64,000 nt of DNA from G963704535 sp963704535 (lineage in GTDB: Bacteria; Chloroflexota; Chloroflexia; Chloroflexales; Roseiflexaceae). The stretch is taken from positions 6,138,001-6,202,000 of the forward strand of contig OY969916.1 in the NCBI GenBank assembly GCA_963704535.1. Direction: 5' to 3'. A program made the position numbers and the translations under genes. Position 1 is the stretch's first letter; each line of letters starts with the position of its first letter. Positions 22,093 to 31,500 of this stretch are shown piece by piece. The notes beneath the pieces were generated by a model that saw nothing but the letters and a program-made list of their open reading frames with translations, was not told the DNA's origin and ran no database searches.

Positions 22093-24270
22093 CTACGCCG
22101 TCTTGGCGAGCCCATTCTGCATGCGGCGGGCTTCGATCACATCGGGCATGCGGTTAAGCTTATCGAGGATGGAGGAGAGCTGCGAGATGCTCTGGATCCC
22201 CAGGGTGATGACCAGCACCGCCCGATCGGGCTTGCGGGTCGGCACCTGCTGGACCTCCTCGATATTGATGCCGGCGTCGGCGACGGCGCCGGAGATGTCG
22301 CGCCAGAGCCCCACGCGATCCCACGCCTCGATCCGCACCGGCACCCGGTAGCCCTGCTGCGGCTTCTCGGCGCCCCAGGTGACCTCGACCAGCCGGGCGT
22401 TGTCGCGCTCGTTGATGATCGTGCGGCAGTCGGATCGGTGGACCGTCACGCCCTTGCCGCGGGTCACGTAGCCGACGATCGGCTCGCCGACGACCGGGTG
22501 GCAGCAGCGCGCGATCCGGGTCAGAATGCCGTCGACGCCGCGAACCTGGATGCCCTTCGGATCGGTCTTGCGCTCCGGTTGCGGTGTGACCTGGGGAATG
22601 TCGGCTAGATCCTCCTCGTCCTTGACACGCTGGGCCAGGATGCGCTGGGCCACCTGGCGCGCGGTCGCCTCGCCGCTGCCGATATGGGCAAACAGATCCT
22701 CGATCGTCTTCATGCCCGAGATCTGGGCGATCTCGTCGAACGGCACGCTCAGGCCCAGGCGCTTGAGTTCTTTCTCCAGCAGGTCGCGGCCGGCGGCCTC
22801 GTTCTCATCGCGGCGCAATCTTCGGAAGTAGCGCCGGATGTGATTGCGCGCGCCGGTAGTCTTGACGAAGTTGAGCCAGTCGCGGCTGGGGCCCCGAGCG
22901 GTCTTGGTGGTCATGATCTGGATGATATCGCCGCTGTTGAGTTGGTAGTCGAGCGGGACCATGCGGTTGTTGACCTTGGCGCCGGCGCAACTGTTGCCGA
23001 CCTCGCTGTGGATGCGGAAGGCGAAATCGACCGGCGTGGAGCCGACCGGCAGATCGATAATCTTGCCCTTGGGGGTGAAGACGTAGACCTGCTCCTCCAG
23101 GACATCGGACTTGAGCGACTCCATGAACTCGCGGGCGTCGGTCAGGTCGCGGCGCCACTCGATCAGGCCGCGCAGCCAGTGCAGCTTGGCCTCGAACGAG
23201 GCGTCGGAGCGGGCGAAGCCCTCCTTGTAGCGCCAGTGGGCGGCGATACCGTGCTCGGCGACCTCGTGCATCTCATGGGTGCGGATCTGGATCTCGCAGG
23301 GCTGCCCGCCGGGGATGATCACGGTGGTGTGGAGCGACCGATACATGCTCTCCTTGGGCATCGCGATATAGTCGTCGAACTCGCCGGGGACCGGCAGCCA
23401 CATCGCGTGGGCGATGCCGAGCACCTGGTAGCAGTCGCCGACATTGGTGACGATCACCCGCACGGCGAGCTGGTCGTAGATCTGGTCGAGGCTGACGCCC
23501 TTGCGCTCCATCTTGCGGTAGATCGAATAGATGTGCTTGGGGCGGCCGGTGATATCGGCCTTGATGCCCTCTTTTTCGAGCGCCTGGGTGAGGCGGGCGA
23601 TCACCCGCTGGATGATCTTCTCGCGCGCGTCACGCCGCAGGGCCAGTTGGCGGCTGATCTCGTGGTACTTGTCGGCGTTGAGGACCGCGAACGAGCGGTC
23701 CTCCAGCTCCCACTTGATCTGCCAGATACCCAGGCGGTGCGCCAGCGGCGCGTAGATCTCCAGCGTCTCACGGGCGTTGCGGCGCTGGCTCTCCTGCTTC
23801 ATCGCGCTGATCGTGCGCATGTTGTGGAGACGGTCGGCCAGTTTGACCAGCACCACGCGCGGGTCGTCGGCCATGGCGATGAACATCTTGCGGTAGGTGC
23901 CGGCCTGAGCTTCCTCTTTGGTCTGGGCCTCAAGCGCCGAGAGCTTGGTGACGCCGTCGACTAGATGGGCGACTTCGGTGCCGAAGAACTGCTCGACCTG
24001 CTCCTTGATGACCGAGGTATCCTCGACCACATCGTGCAGCAGGGCCGCAGCGATCGAGGCAACGTCGAGCCGTAGGTCCAGCAGGATGTCGGCGACGGCG
24101 ACGGGATGATCGATGTAGGGCTCGCCGGAGGCGCGCCGCTGGCCCTCGTGGGCCTCACGAGCGATGGCGTAGGCGTTGCGAACGACCGTGAGCTGGCTCT
24201 CAGAGAGAATGCCGTGGGGCTGATAGGCGGCCAGACGTGTGACGAGCTTATCTGCCACCGGGCTATGCAT
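22093..24270 (-). CDS. rel: RelA/SpoT family (p)ppGpp synthetase/hydrolase
   Basis: A bifunctional stringent-response enzyme of ~725 residues. The HD hydrolase domain has YIDHPVAVADILLDLRLDVA and ALLHDVVEDT. LADRLHNMRT is also hydrolase-side and intact, so hydrolysis should work. The synthetase domain holds RPKHIYSIYRKMERKG, DQLAVRVIV and the substrate loop around YRSLHTTVI. A TGS domain (VYVFTPKGKIIDLPVGSTPV) and an ACT domain (VPVRIEAWDRVGLWRDISGA) follow. ATG 24270 is the first ATG. A TTG at 24291 in frame is also possible, and neither has a good ribosome site. A near-consensus promoter lies at 24479-24507. Confidence 0.95.
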   Translation of the reverse strand: MHSPVADKLVTRLAAYQPHGILSESQLTVVRNAYAIAREAHEGQRRASGEPYIDHPVAVADILLDLRLDVASIAAALLHDVVEDTSVIKEQVEQFFGTEVAHLVDGVTKLSALEAQTKEEAQAGTYRKMFIAMADDPRVVLVKLADRLHNMRTISAMKQESQRRNARETLEIYAPLAHRLGIWQIKWELEDRSFAVLNADKYHEISRQLALRRDAREKIIQRVIARLTQALEKEGIKADITGRPKHIYSIYRKMERKGVSLDQIYDQLAVRVIVTNVGDCYQVLGIAHAMWLPVPGEFDDYIAMPKESMYRSLHTTVIIPGGQPCEIQIRTHEMHEVAEHGIAAHWRYKEGFARSDASFEAKLHWLRGLIEWRRDLTDAREFMESLKSDVLEEQVYVFTPKGKIIDLPVGSTPVDFAFRIHSEVGNSCAGAKVNNRMVPLDYQLNSGDIIQIMTTKTARGPSRDWLNFVKTTGARNHIRRYFRRLRRDENEAAGRDLLEKELKRLGLSVPFDEIAQISGMKTIEDLFAHIGSGEATARQVAQRILAQRVKDEEDLADIPQVTPQPERKTDPKGIQVRGVDGILTRIARCCHPVVGEPIVGYVTRGKGVTVHRSDCRTIINERDNARLVEVTWGAEKPQQGYRVPVRIEAWDRVGLWRDISGAVADAGINIEEVQQVPTRKPDRAVLVITLGIQSISQLSSILDKLNRMPDVIEARRMQNGLAKTA

Positions 24271-24478
24271 GAACTCGGCTTTGGGCCGCAATGGTTGTGC
24301 CTGCGGCGGGGCGCGGCGAGACGAGCGAGGCGAACTCGATAGCGGCTTCGGCGCCGCTGACCGCCAGTACGGAAGGATGATCCATAGCGCCCTTTGGTGC
24401 GGCGACCGAGAGCCTGTCTATTATGGGCTGGATCGCGATCGTCGATAGTATCGACGACGGGTGTCATCGGCAGGCTGT

Positions 24479-24507
24479 AGCATAGCACGCGGGTGAGGGG
24501 TTGTCAA
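24479..24507 (-). promoter_or_regulatory. Promoter for rel
   Basis: On the minus strand TTGACA (24507-24502), a 17-base spacer and TATGCT (24484-24479) preceded by TG make a strong sigma-70 promoter. It leaves a ~200-base leader containing short GATCGCGATC-type palindromes. No known riboswitch is recognised. Confidence 0.7.
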
Positions 24508-24537
24508 GAAAATGCGCTGCCGTTATACTTGGCGTAC

Positions 24538-24668
24538 ATATGAGCGTGAAGCGTGAAACGTGTTGCGTGAAACGTAGCGGGGCGGCCACAGAGGGCTCGC
24601 CCTACAGGTTCTTGATGACACGTGTTGCGTGATACATACAACGGACAACGGATAACGGACGACGGACC
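24538..24668. repeat. Cluster of short intergenic repeats before the kinase gene
   Basis: GTGAAACGTGTTGCGTGAAACG, GGGCGGCCACAGAGGGC with CCCTACAGG, a second CACGTGTTGCGTGATAC stretch, and ACAACGGACAACGGATAACG follow in order and end against the kinase start codon. The divergent spacer between rel and the kinase (24271-24669) otherwise holds the rel promoter and no gene. Confidence 0.6.
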
Positions 24669-24669
24669 T

Positions 24670-26190
24670 ATGATACAGGCAGTTGCTCGATTTTGCGCGC
24701 GGTGCGGCTGCACAGCCACACCGCAGGCGCTGTACTGCGTTGAGTGCGGCGCGCGGCTGCTCGGTGTCGCTCAGACGGCGCGAACGCCACGGCCCGCCGG
24801 GATGCGGCTCGGCGGCCGCTACCGGCTGCGCCGGCTGATCAGCATGGGCGGCAACGGGGCGGTCTACGAAGCCGAGCACGAGCTGCTCGGCACCACTCAC
24901 GCGCTGAAAGAGACCCTGGCGCTCGATGCCGAGTCGGTCGCCCAGTTCCTGGCCGAGGCGCGCCTGCTGGCCAACCTGTTCCACCCAGTGCTGGTACGGG
25001 TCACCGACTATTTCACCGAAGCCTCCGGCGCCGTGTTTCTGGTGATGGATTATGTGCCCGGCGAGACGCTCCAGCACAAACTGGAGCAGCCGGACGCCCC
25101 GTACACAGTCTCCGATGTGATCGGCTGGCTGCTTCAGCTCTGCTCGGCGCTGGAGTACCTGCACGATTACCGCGACCCCACCAGCGGGCAGCCGCGCCCG
25201 ATCATCCACCGCGACGTCAAGCCCTTGAACGTGGTACTCACACCTGAGGGCTATATCAAGCTGCTCGACCTCGGCATCGCGCGGGTTGTGACCCCGAACC
25301 AGGCGACCGCCCGCGTGGCCCGCGCCGTCACCGAGCCATTCGCGCCGATCGAGCAGTACGGCGCGGGGACCGACGCGCGCAGCGACCTGTACGCCCTCGG
25401 CATCACAGCGTACGTGCTGCTGACCAGGAATCTGCCTCCCTCGGCACCGGAACGAATCGCCAACCCGCAGGATGTGCGGATTCGCGCGGTGAATCGGGAG
25501 GTGCCGCCGGGCATCGCCGCTGCGGTCGAGCGGGCGATGATGCCGCGCTCCGAGTCGCGCTACCCGACGGTCGCGGCGTTTCGGCGAGCACTTGAGATCG
25601 GCTGGGTCGTCGGCGGCCAGGACCAGGGCGTGGTGGTGGAGTCGCGGCGAAGTGGGGTGACGACATCGGGCTTGTTGGCGGCGATCCGGCGCGCGCTCGG
25701 CGCCAACGGCGCTGGGGCGAGCGCCGCGCCGGGCGGCGCGGCGGCACCGGCGGCCGATTTCACGCTGTCGGAGCAATTGCTGGAGTGGCGCTCACGGCCC
25801 GAACATAACGCCACTCTCGACGTCGTCCTGACGCTGGAGCGCGACGCGCACGGGCCGACCCGGTTGCGCCTGGCGATCGGAGTATCCGAGCGCGGGCCGC
25901 GCGGCCGCACGGCGCTCCAGCGGATCGCGCTGGAGGAGGCTGACGCGCGGGCGTTTGCGGCACGGCTGGTCGAGCTGTTGCGGCTCGGCAGCCGCCTGAC
26001 GGCCGAGCTGACCTTCACCATAGAGCGAACGACGCTTCACGGCACCTGGCACGGCGGCTCCGGGCCGCTGGAGCTGACCATCAAGACCAGCGGCCCGCGC
26101 GGCGGCATGAAGTCCTGCACGATCAACCTGGGCCGGCGGCAAGTCGAGGCGCTGGCGGCCGAACTCCAGCGGGTGCTGCGTCGTCACTGA
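24670..26190 (+). CDS. Zinc-ribbon Ser/Thr protein kinase (Hanks type)
   Basis: A ~506-residue soluble kinase. An N-terminal zinc ribbon (FCARCGCTATPQALYCVECG) leads into the kinase domain. RLISMGGNGAVYEAEH is the glycine-rich loop and THALKE has the ATP-binding lysine. HRDVKPLNVVL is the catalytic loop and LLDLGIARV holds DLG in place of DFG. FAPIEQYGAGTDARSDLYALG replaces the activation/APE segment. The ~150-residue C-terminal region is predicted alpha/beta with no domain recognised. No transmembrane helix is seen, unlike PknB-type receptors. ATG 24670 follows repeats without a strong ribosome site. A likely partner family is the FHA protein at 18431 (inference). Confidence 0.88.
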   Translation: MIQAVARFCARCGCTATPQALYCVECGARLLGVAQTARTPRPAGMRLGGRYRLRRLISMGGNGAVYEAEHELLGTTHALKETLALDAESVAQFLAEARLLANLFHPVLVRVTDYFTEASGAVFLVMDYVPGETLQHKLEQPDAPYTVSDVIGWLLQLCSALEYLHDYRDPTSGQPRPIIHRDVKPLNVVLTPEGYIKLLDLGIARVVTPNQATARVARAVTEPFAPIEQYGAGTDARSDLYALGITAYVLLTRNLPPSAPERIANPQDVRIRAVNREVPPGIAAAVERAMMPRSESRYPTVAAFRRALEIGWVVGGQDQGVVVESRRSGVTTSGLLAAIRRALGANGAGASAAPGGAAAPAADFTLSEQLLEWRSRPEHNATLDVVLTLERDAHGPTRLRLAIGVSERGPRGRTALQRIALEEADARAFAARLVELLRLGSRLTAELTFTIERTTLHGTWHGGSGPLELTIKTSGPRGGMKSCTINLGRRQVEALAAELQRVLRRH

Positions 26191-26217
26191 ATATCTGGAG
26201 ATTGGAGATTTATAGTC

Positions 26218-26280
26218 GTCAGTGGTCAGTTGTCAGTGGTCAGTTGCGGTGCAACTGACCACTGACAACTGACCACTGAC
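26218..26280. repeat. Perfect 30-bp inverted repeat between convergent genes
   Basis: A 30-base arm made of two GTCAGTGGTCAGTT units is perfectly complementary to the next 30 bases, with the three-base centre GGT at 26248-26250. It lies between the convergent kinase and sigma-like genes and may stop transcription from both sides. Fragments of the same GTCAGTGG/ACAACGGAC family occur at 13,816, 18,265, 24,642 and 40,450. Confidence 0.8.
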
Positions 26281-26286
26281 AATTGT

Positions 26287-28323
26287 TTAGGGCGCGCCGC
26301 CGGCCGTCTGCGGGACCGAGAAGTTATGCCGCAGAGCCGGCAAGGTCTGCTCGGTGAGCGGGGTGAGCGAGGCGATCACCTGCTGGAGCCTGGCCTCGCG
26401 TTCGGCGGGCGAAGCATACTCGTCGACCAGCAGCAGCAGCACGCGTTGCTCGGGCGCGTCGGCGCGATACACCTCGGCGGCCAGCCCAGCCAGGGATTCG
26501 GTGGGTGGTGGGATCAGCCGGTACCGGAACGCGCCGGCGCTGTACTCGTCGGGCGACCGATCACCGAGATTGCCGGCGAGTTCGTGTGGAAGCAGCATAA
26601 GCCGCTGGAACTCGCCCTCGTAGAAAATGACCACGGCCTCGCGCTCGTTCCCCTCGTCAACCGCCAGCGACAGCCCACGCATGCTCTCGTCGGGAAGCTG
26701 GCCGAGCGCCAGGAGTGGGTTTCGCGACCGGCGCACCGCATCATCGAGGGTGATCGCCGTGGTGCCGGGGATCTCGGGCATATGCACGCTTTGCAGACCG
26801 TCGAGCACGAGATGCTCGGCGGCGGACCGCAGCCGGAACCGCTCATCCGCGACCTGCGTGAGCAGCTCGATCTGCTGGGCCTGGATCGGGTGATACGTGG
26901 CACTCTCGGCCGTGCCGGCGTCAATGACGGCCACGTCAAGCAGCGCGTAGGTCTGCGCGTCGATCGTCAGCACGACCTGTGCGGGCCGGTCCTCGGATGG
27001 CGGTCGCATGGGTGGTTGCTCGGTGCGGTAGGTGAGCAGGAAGGCCGACCGCCCTAGAAAACTGGTCTGGCCGAGGAACGACGTGTTGGTTGAGCGGGCC
27101 TGGCCGAGGTACAGCGGGCCGGCGTCGAGCTGGTCGAGCGGGCCACGCGAGAAGAACCAGGCCGTCGGCTCGCTGCGTAGCGATGGCAGAGCCGCCTGGG
27201 CCTCGGCCTCCGAGACGCGAACATCAAACGAACGACGCTCGTCCGACAATGCGTAACGATATTGGACCAGGCTGCGACCGTCGCTGCTCAACTCCAGGAG
27301 CGGCGTGCGACCCTCCTCATCGGACGCGACTCTAATCAGGAGCCGGTGGGGCGAAGCGTAGTCGTACCAACGCTCGATCAGGCGCGCCGGCTGGCCTGCG
27401 ACGTTGACGCGATACTGCTCGTATAGGACGCCCTCATCGAGCGGCGCCCGGTCGAAGCGATGGATGGCGGCGTCGAGCAGCTCGGCTGGGCTGGGCGGCG
27501 TTACGTCGGCAGTGGGCGCGCGCCGCGCCAGCAGCGAGGGCACCAGGATGATCGCGGCCGCCAGCATCAGCACGCCCAACGCCAGCCCGGCGCGCGCCCA
27601 GTTGAGCCGGTCGTGCCGTTCCGCCGGTCGCTGATGGCCCTCGGCATGCTCCAGCAGGCGCTCGGTGAGCGCGAGCGGCGGAAGGGCGGCGAAGAGCGCC
27701 GGAATGGCGCGCGGGAGTAGCTCGCGCGTCTCGATCAGGCCGTCGCGGGCGGCGCGGGCCTCCGGCTGCTCCAGCACCGCCCGGCGCAGCTCCCTGGCCG
27801 CCTCTTCGTCGAGCAGCCCTTCCTGTGAGCGGTCCAGCTCCATGAGCAGCGCGGCGTCGGCGTCGGCCAGGCCCAGGGCGCGGGCGGCGGCGACCCGGAA
27901 GCGGGCCAGGATCTCGGCCATCGCCTGCGGCTCGGCGCCCGCGCCAAGGATCGCGGCGATCTCGTCGGGCGCGGCGCCACGGATGTAGTGGAGCCCAATC
28001 GCCAGCCGTGCGGCCGGCGGCAGCCCCGCCAGCAGGCTGAACAGCGTGTCGGTGCTCGGTTGGTCAAGGGCGGCGCGCCGCAAGTCGTCAGCGGCGGCGC
28101 GGCGGCGCCAGGCGCGCCGGGCCGGGCGCCGGGGCAGCAGCGCCCGAATCAGCTGCGCCTCCGCGTTGGCCGGCTGCGGCGGAAGCTCGCGGTAGGCCCG
28201 CTCGACCAGCTCCGCCGCGCCCGCAGCGTCGCTGGCAACCAGCAGCGCCAGCCGGTAGAGCTGCTCGTGATAGCGGTGGACCAGCGGGCTGCGGTCGAGC
28301 GTCGTTTCAGGTGTATGGGTCAT
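26287..28323 (-). CDS. Sigma-factor-like protein fused to a membrane-anchored outer domain
   Basis: A 678-residue protein that I do not recognise as one named family. Residues 1-150 resemble ECF sigma regions 2 and 4: HRYHEQLYRLALLVASDAAG, then LAGLPPAARLAIGLHYIRGA and PDEIAAILG. A helical segment (EEAARELRRAVLEQPEARAA) follows. A single transmembrane helix lies near residues 250-270 (AGLALGVLMLAAAIILVPSL). The ~400-residue outer part is beta-rich with LIERWYDYASPHRLLIR and LTIDAQTYALLDVAV, recalling outer domains of MucB/RseB-like proteins. It may be a sensor with a built-in sigma-like head. The DNA-binding residues look diluted, so it could be a degenerate sigma. Its neighbour on the other side is smc, divergent. 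Confidence 0.6.
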   Translation of the reverse strand: MTHTPETTLDRSPLVHRYHEQLYRLALLVASDAAGAAELVERAYRELPPQPANAEAQLIRALLPRRPARRAWRRRAAADDLRRAALDQPSTDTLFSLLAGLPPAARLAIGLHYIRGAAPDEIAAILGAGAEPQAMAEILARFRVAAARALGLADADAALLMELDRSQEGLLDEEAARELRRAVLEQPEARAARDGLIETRELLPRAIPALFAALPPLALTERLLEHAEGHQRPAERHDRLNWARAGLALGVLMLAAAIILVPSLLARRAPTADVTPPSPAELLDAAIHRFDRAPLDEGVLYEQYRVNVAGQPARLIERWYDYASPHRLLIRVASDEEGRTPLLELSSDGRSLVQYRYALSDERRSFDVRVSEAEAQAALPSLRSEPTAWFFSRGPLDQLDAGPLYLGQARSTNTSFLGQTSFLGRSAFLLTYRTEQPPMRPPSEDRPAQVVLTIDAQTYALLDVAVIDAGTAESATYHPIQAQQIELLTQVADERFRLRSAAEHLVLDGLQSVHMPEIPGTTAITLDDAVRRSRNPLLALGQLPDESMRGLSLAVDEGNEREAVVIFYEGEFQRLMLLPHELAGNLGDRSPDEYSAGAFRYRLIPPPTESLAGLAAEVYRADAPEQRVLLLLVDEYASPAEREARLQQVIASLTPLTEQTLPALRHNFSVPQTAGGAP

Positions 28324-28414
28324 AGTAGGTATGTTCCTGATATCGATGGCTGCGGCGCTATGCCGGTTGTTGCCGGCATGATGACGAGTCTACAGGGGCA
28401 TGTCAAATCACATG

Positions 28415-28423
28415 TGCTATAAT
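28415..28423 (+). promoter_or_regulatory. Extended -10 promoter for smc
   Basis: TGC TATAAT (TATAAT 28418-28423) is an extended -10 ~155 bases upstream of the smc start. No clear -35 is seen. The rest of the divergent spacer 28324-28581 shows no gene. Confidence 0.5.
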
Positions 28424-28581
28424 GCCCCGACATGTCTGGCTACGATTGGAGATGGGCGCCGTCGATTCGCCCCGTCCGTACGCGATCTTTGCAGTGGCCT
28501 TGAAGTCACCGCCGCCACCCCAAACTCTTATCGAAGTTTCATCTTGAGCTGAGAATCGCTTTCTAGATATATAGACGTAAC

Positions 28582-31500
28582 GTGTACCTCAAACGTCTCG
28601 AAATTCAGGGCTTCAAAACGTTCGCCACGCGCACGGTCTTCGAGTTCCGGCCGGGGATCACGGCGATCGTGGGGCCGAATGGAAGTGGGAAATGTTTAGA
28701 GGGTTCGGCCCTTGTAACGCTGGCCGATGGTCGCGATGTGCCAATTCGCGATCTGGTCGAAGCCGCACTGCGTGATGCCTCTACCATCGAAGCCCTTGAC
28801 GATGGAACGATCACACGGGAAAACCGGAATGGAGTTCAGATACTCTCTCTGAATCCGGTCACACTGCGTCTTGAGCCACGGCCTATCGCTGCCTTCGTCA
28901 AGCGGAGTGCTCCTACTTATTTAGTGCGCGTTCGTACCCGCAGCGGGCGCGAAGTAACGGCAACGCCGTATCATCCACTCTTTACATTAGAGAACGGCCA
29001 ACTGCGGGCTCTCAAGGCTGAAGAGTTGCAGGTCGGCGTTCGGCTTGCACTGCCGCGCATGCTTCCAGTTTCGGCGAGAGAGATTCAGCTAGAGCCGTTT
29101 GCGACTTTACAGCTCTTCAGCGAAGCCGATCGTGTCTTTGTACCAAATTCCTCCTCGCTGCGTGCGTGGGCAGATGCCGCTCATGTACAATTCGGAACCT
29201 GGATACAGTGGGGGCAGGCAGCCAATGTTCCTCATACGCAAATGAGCGGGCTGCTCAATGGGCAGGCGATTAACAGTGCTGTCCTCGTGCGATTGGCTGA
29301 TGCCGCAGAACGGCGACCTCCGCTTGATGGACAACTCAAGTCTCACGGAACGATCTTAATACGTGTACCCTCTACGTTCACGCCCAATCTTGCGCGCTTT
29401 CTTGGCCTTATCATTGCCGAAGGTTATACTTCTCGCGCCTACAATATCAGGTTCGTCAATAATGACCTGGCGCTCAACGATGATTTCGCACGATTGGCAG
29501 AGTCGTTGTTCGGCGTCAAGGTCTTTCGCCGCATGTATAAAGCGCGGGCGGAAGATAACATTATCTTCTCGCGAACGCTTGGCAAGACCCTGGAAGCATT
29601 GTTTGATCTACGGCCAAATTCGAGGGCTGGGGACAAAGCAATCCCACCGCAGATCTTTCAATCTTGTCCTGATGTTCAGTGGGCGTTTCTTTCTGGCCTT
29701 TTCGAAGGTGACGGTCATTTACATCTGCTGAACTCGAAAACAAAACCTGCAAAGGCACAAACATATATCGAGTATACAACCGCTAGTCCTAAGCTAGCCC
29801 ATCAGGTTGCTGCACTCTTGCTTCGCCTGGGAGTATTTGCCCTGGTCCGCGCGAAGGAGAAGCACGCTTCGAACACGGCGGAAAAATGTCGGCGAATATA
29901 CTACTCGGTGTACATCTACGGCACCGAGCAGCTTCGATACATTGCGCAACACCTTTCATTTGTCGGCGAGAAACAAAATGCGCTCCAAGCGCTGCGTGAG
30001 CTTCCTCAAGCGAGCAATCCAAATCTTGACCTCGTCCCTGCCGTGACACCGCTCGTCAAGGAAGCCGCACGGTTAGCTGGCGTCAGCGTGAAGCGCCACC
30101 GTGTCGGGCGCTCGAAGCTTGCCGCCTATGTCGAGCAGCGTTGCGAGGCCAGCCGCGGCGGGTTGCTAGAGGTCATCGGCCAGATCGAGCAACTCAGCGC
30201 GACACCGGAGCATGCGCGGGATCACCTCGATCGGCTGACGACGTTGGCGACCTCGGACGTTTACTGGGACGAGATCGTTGGCATTGAGCAGGTCGAGCCG
30301 CCTGACCCCTGGGTCTACGACTTGAGCATCGCGGAGACGCACAACTTCGTCGCCAACAATATCATCGTCCATAACAGCAATATCGCCGACGCGGTACGCT
30401 GGGTGCTGGGCGAGCAGAGCTACGCGGCGCTACGCAGCAAGCGCACCGAAGACCTGATCTTCGGCGGCGGCGGGCGGCGGGCGCCGTCAGGGTTGGCCGA
30501 GGTCTCGCTGACGATCGACAATAGCGACCGGCTGCTGTCGCTGCCCTACGGCGAGGTCACGATCAGCCGGCGGGCCACCCGCGCCGGCGACAACGAGTAC
30601 TTCATCAACCGCAGCCGCGTTCGCCTGCGCGATCTCCACGAGGCGGTCGGCCCGCTCGGCGGCTCCTACACGATCATCAACCAGGGCCTGGTCGATGCCG
30701 CGCTGACTCTGCGCCCCGACGAGCGCCGGCGGCTGTTCGAGGACGCCGCCGAGATCAGCGTCTATGAGGCGCGCAAGACCGATGCCGAGCGGCGGCTGCG
30801 CGAGACCGAAGCCAACCTGGAGCGCTGCGCCGACGTGCTAGTCGAGCTGGAGCCGCGGCTGCGCTCGCTCAAGCGCCAGGCCGGCCTGGCCCGCTCCCAC
30901 CGCGAGCTGACCGCCGAACTCCACGAGCTGCTGGTGCGCCACTACGCCGCTACCTGGCGGGCCGCCCAGCGTACGCTGGCCGAGGCTGAAGCGGCCGAAC
31001 GACAGTTGGAGGCCGACCTCCGCTCACGGCGGGCTGCCCAGGCAGCCGCGACCGCCGAGTTGCGCGATGTGCGCCAGGAGCTGCGGGCGCTGCGCGAACG
31101 CCTCGGCGCGCTCCACGCTGAGAGCAGCGCGCTGCACACCCGCGCCGAGGCCGCCCAGCGCGATCTGGCGGTGGGCAACGAGCGCCAGGCCGCGCTGAAG
31201 CGGCGCGGCGAGGAGATCGAGCGCGGGCAGCATGAGTTCGAGCTGCGCGGCGAAGAGATCGAGCGCGAGCGTGCCGCGATCAGCGGGCGCCTGGAAGCGG
31301 CCGAAGGTCGCCTGGCCGAGCAGCGCGTGGCTGCCGGCGCACTTGAACGCGAGTTCGCCGCGCGCGAGGACGAGCGCCGGGCCGCCCGGCGCACGCTGGA
31401 TGCGGCCCAACGCGCCGAGCTGGAAGCCACGGCCGCGCTGGCCGAGCGGCGCCGGCGTGTCGAGCAGCTCACGGCCCAGCGTGAGCGCGCGGCCCGCGAG

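Noticed and set aside
22684..23964. Plus-strand open frame (426 residues) opposite rel
   Set aside because: Antisense shadow of a clear RelA/SpoT gene.
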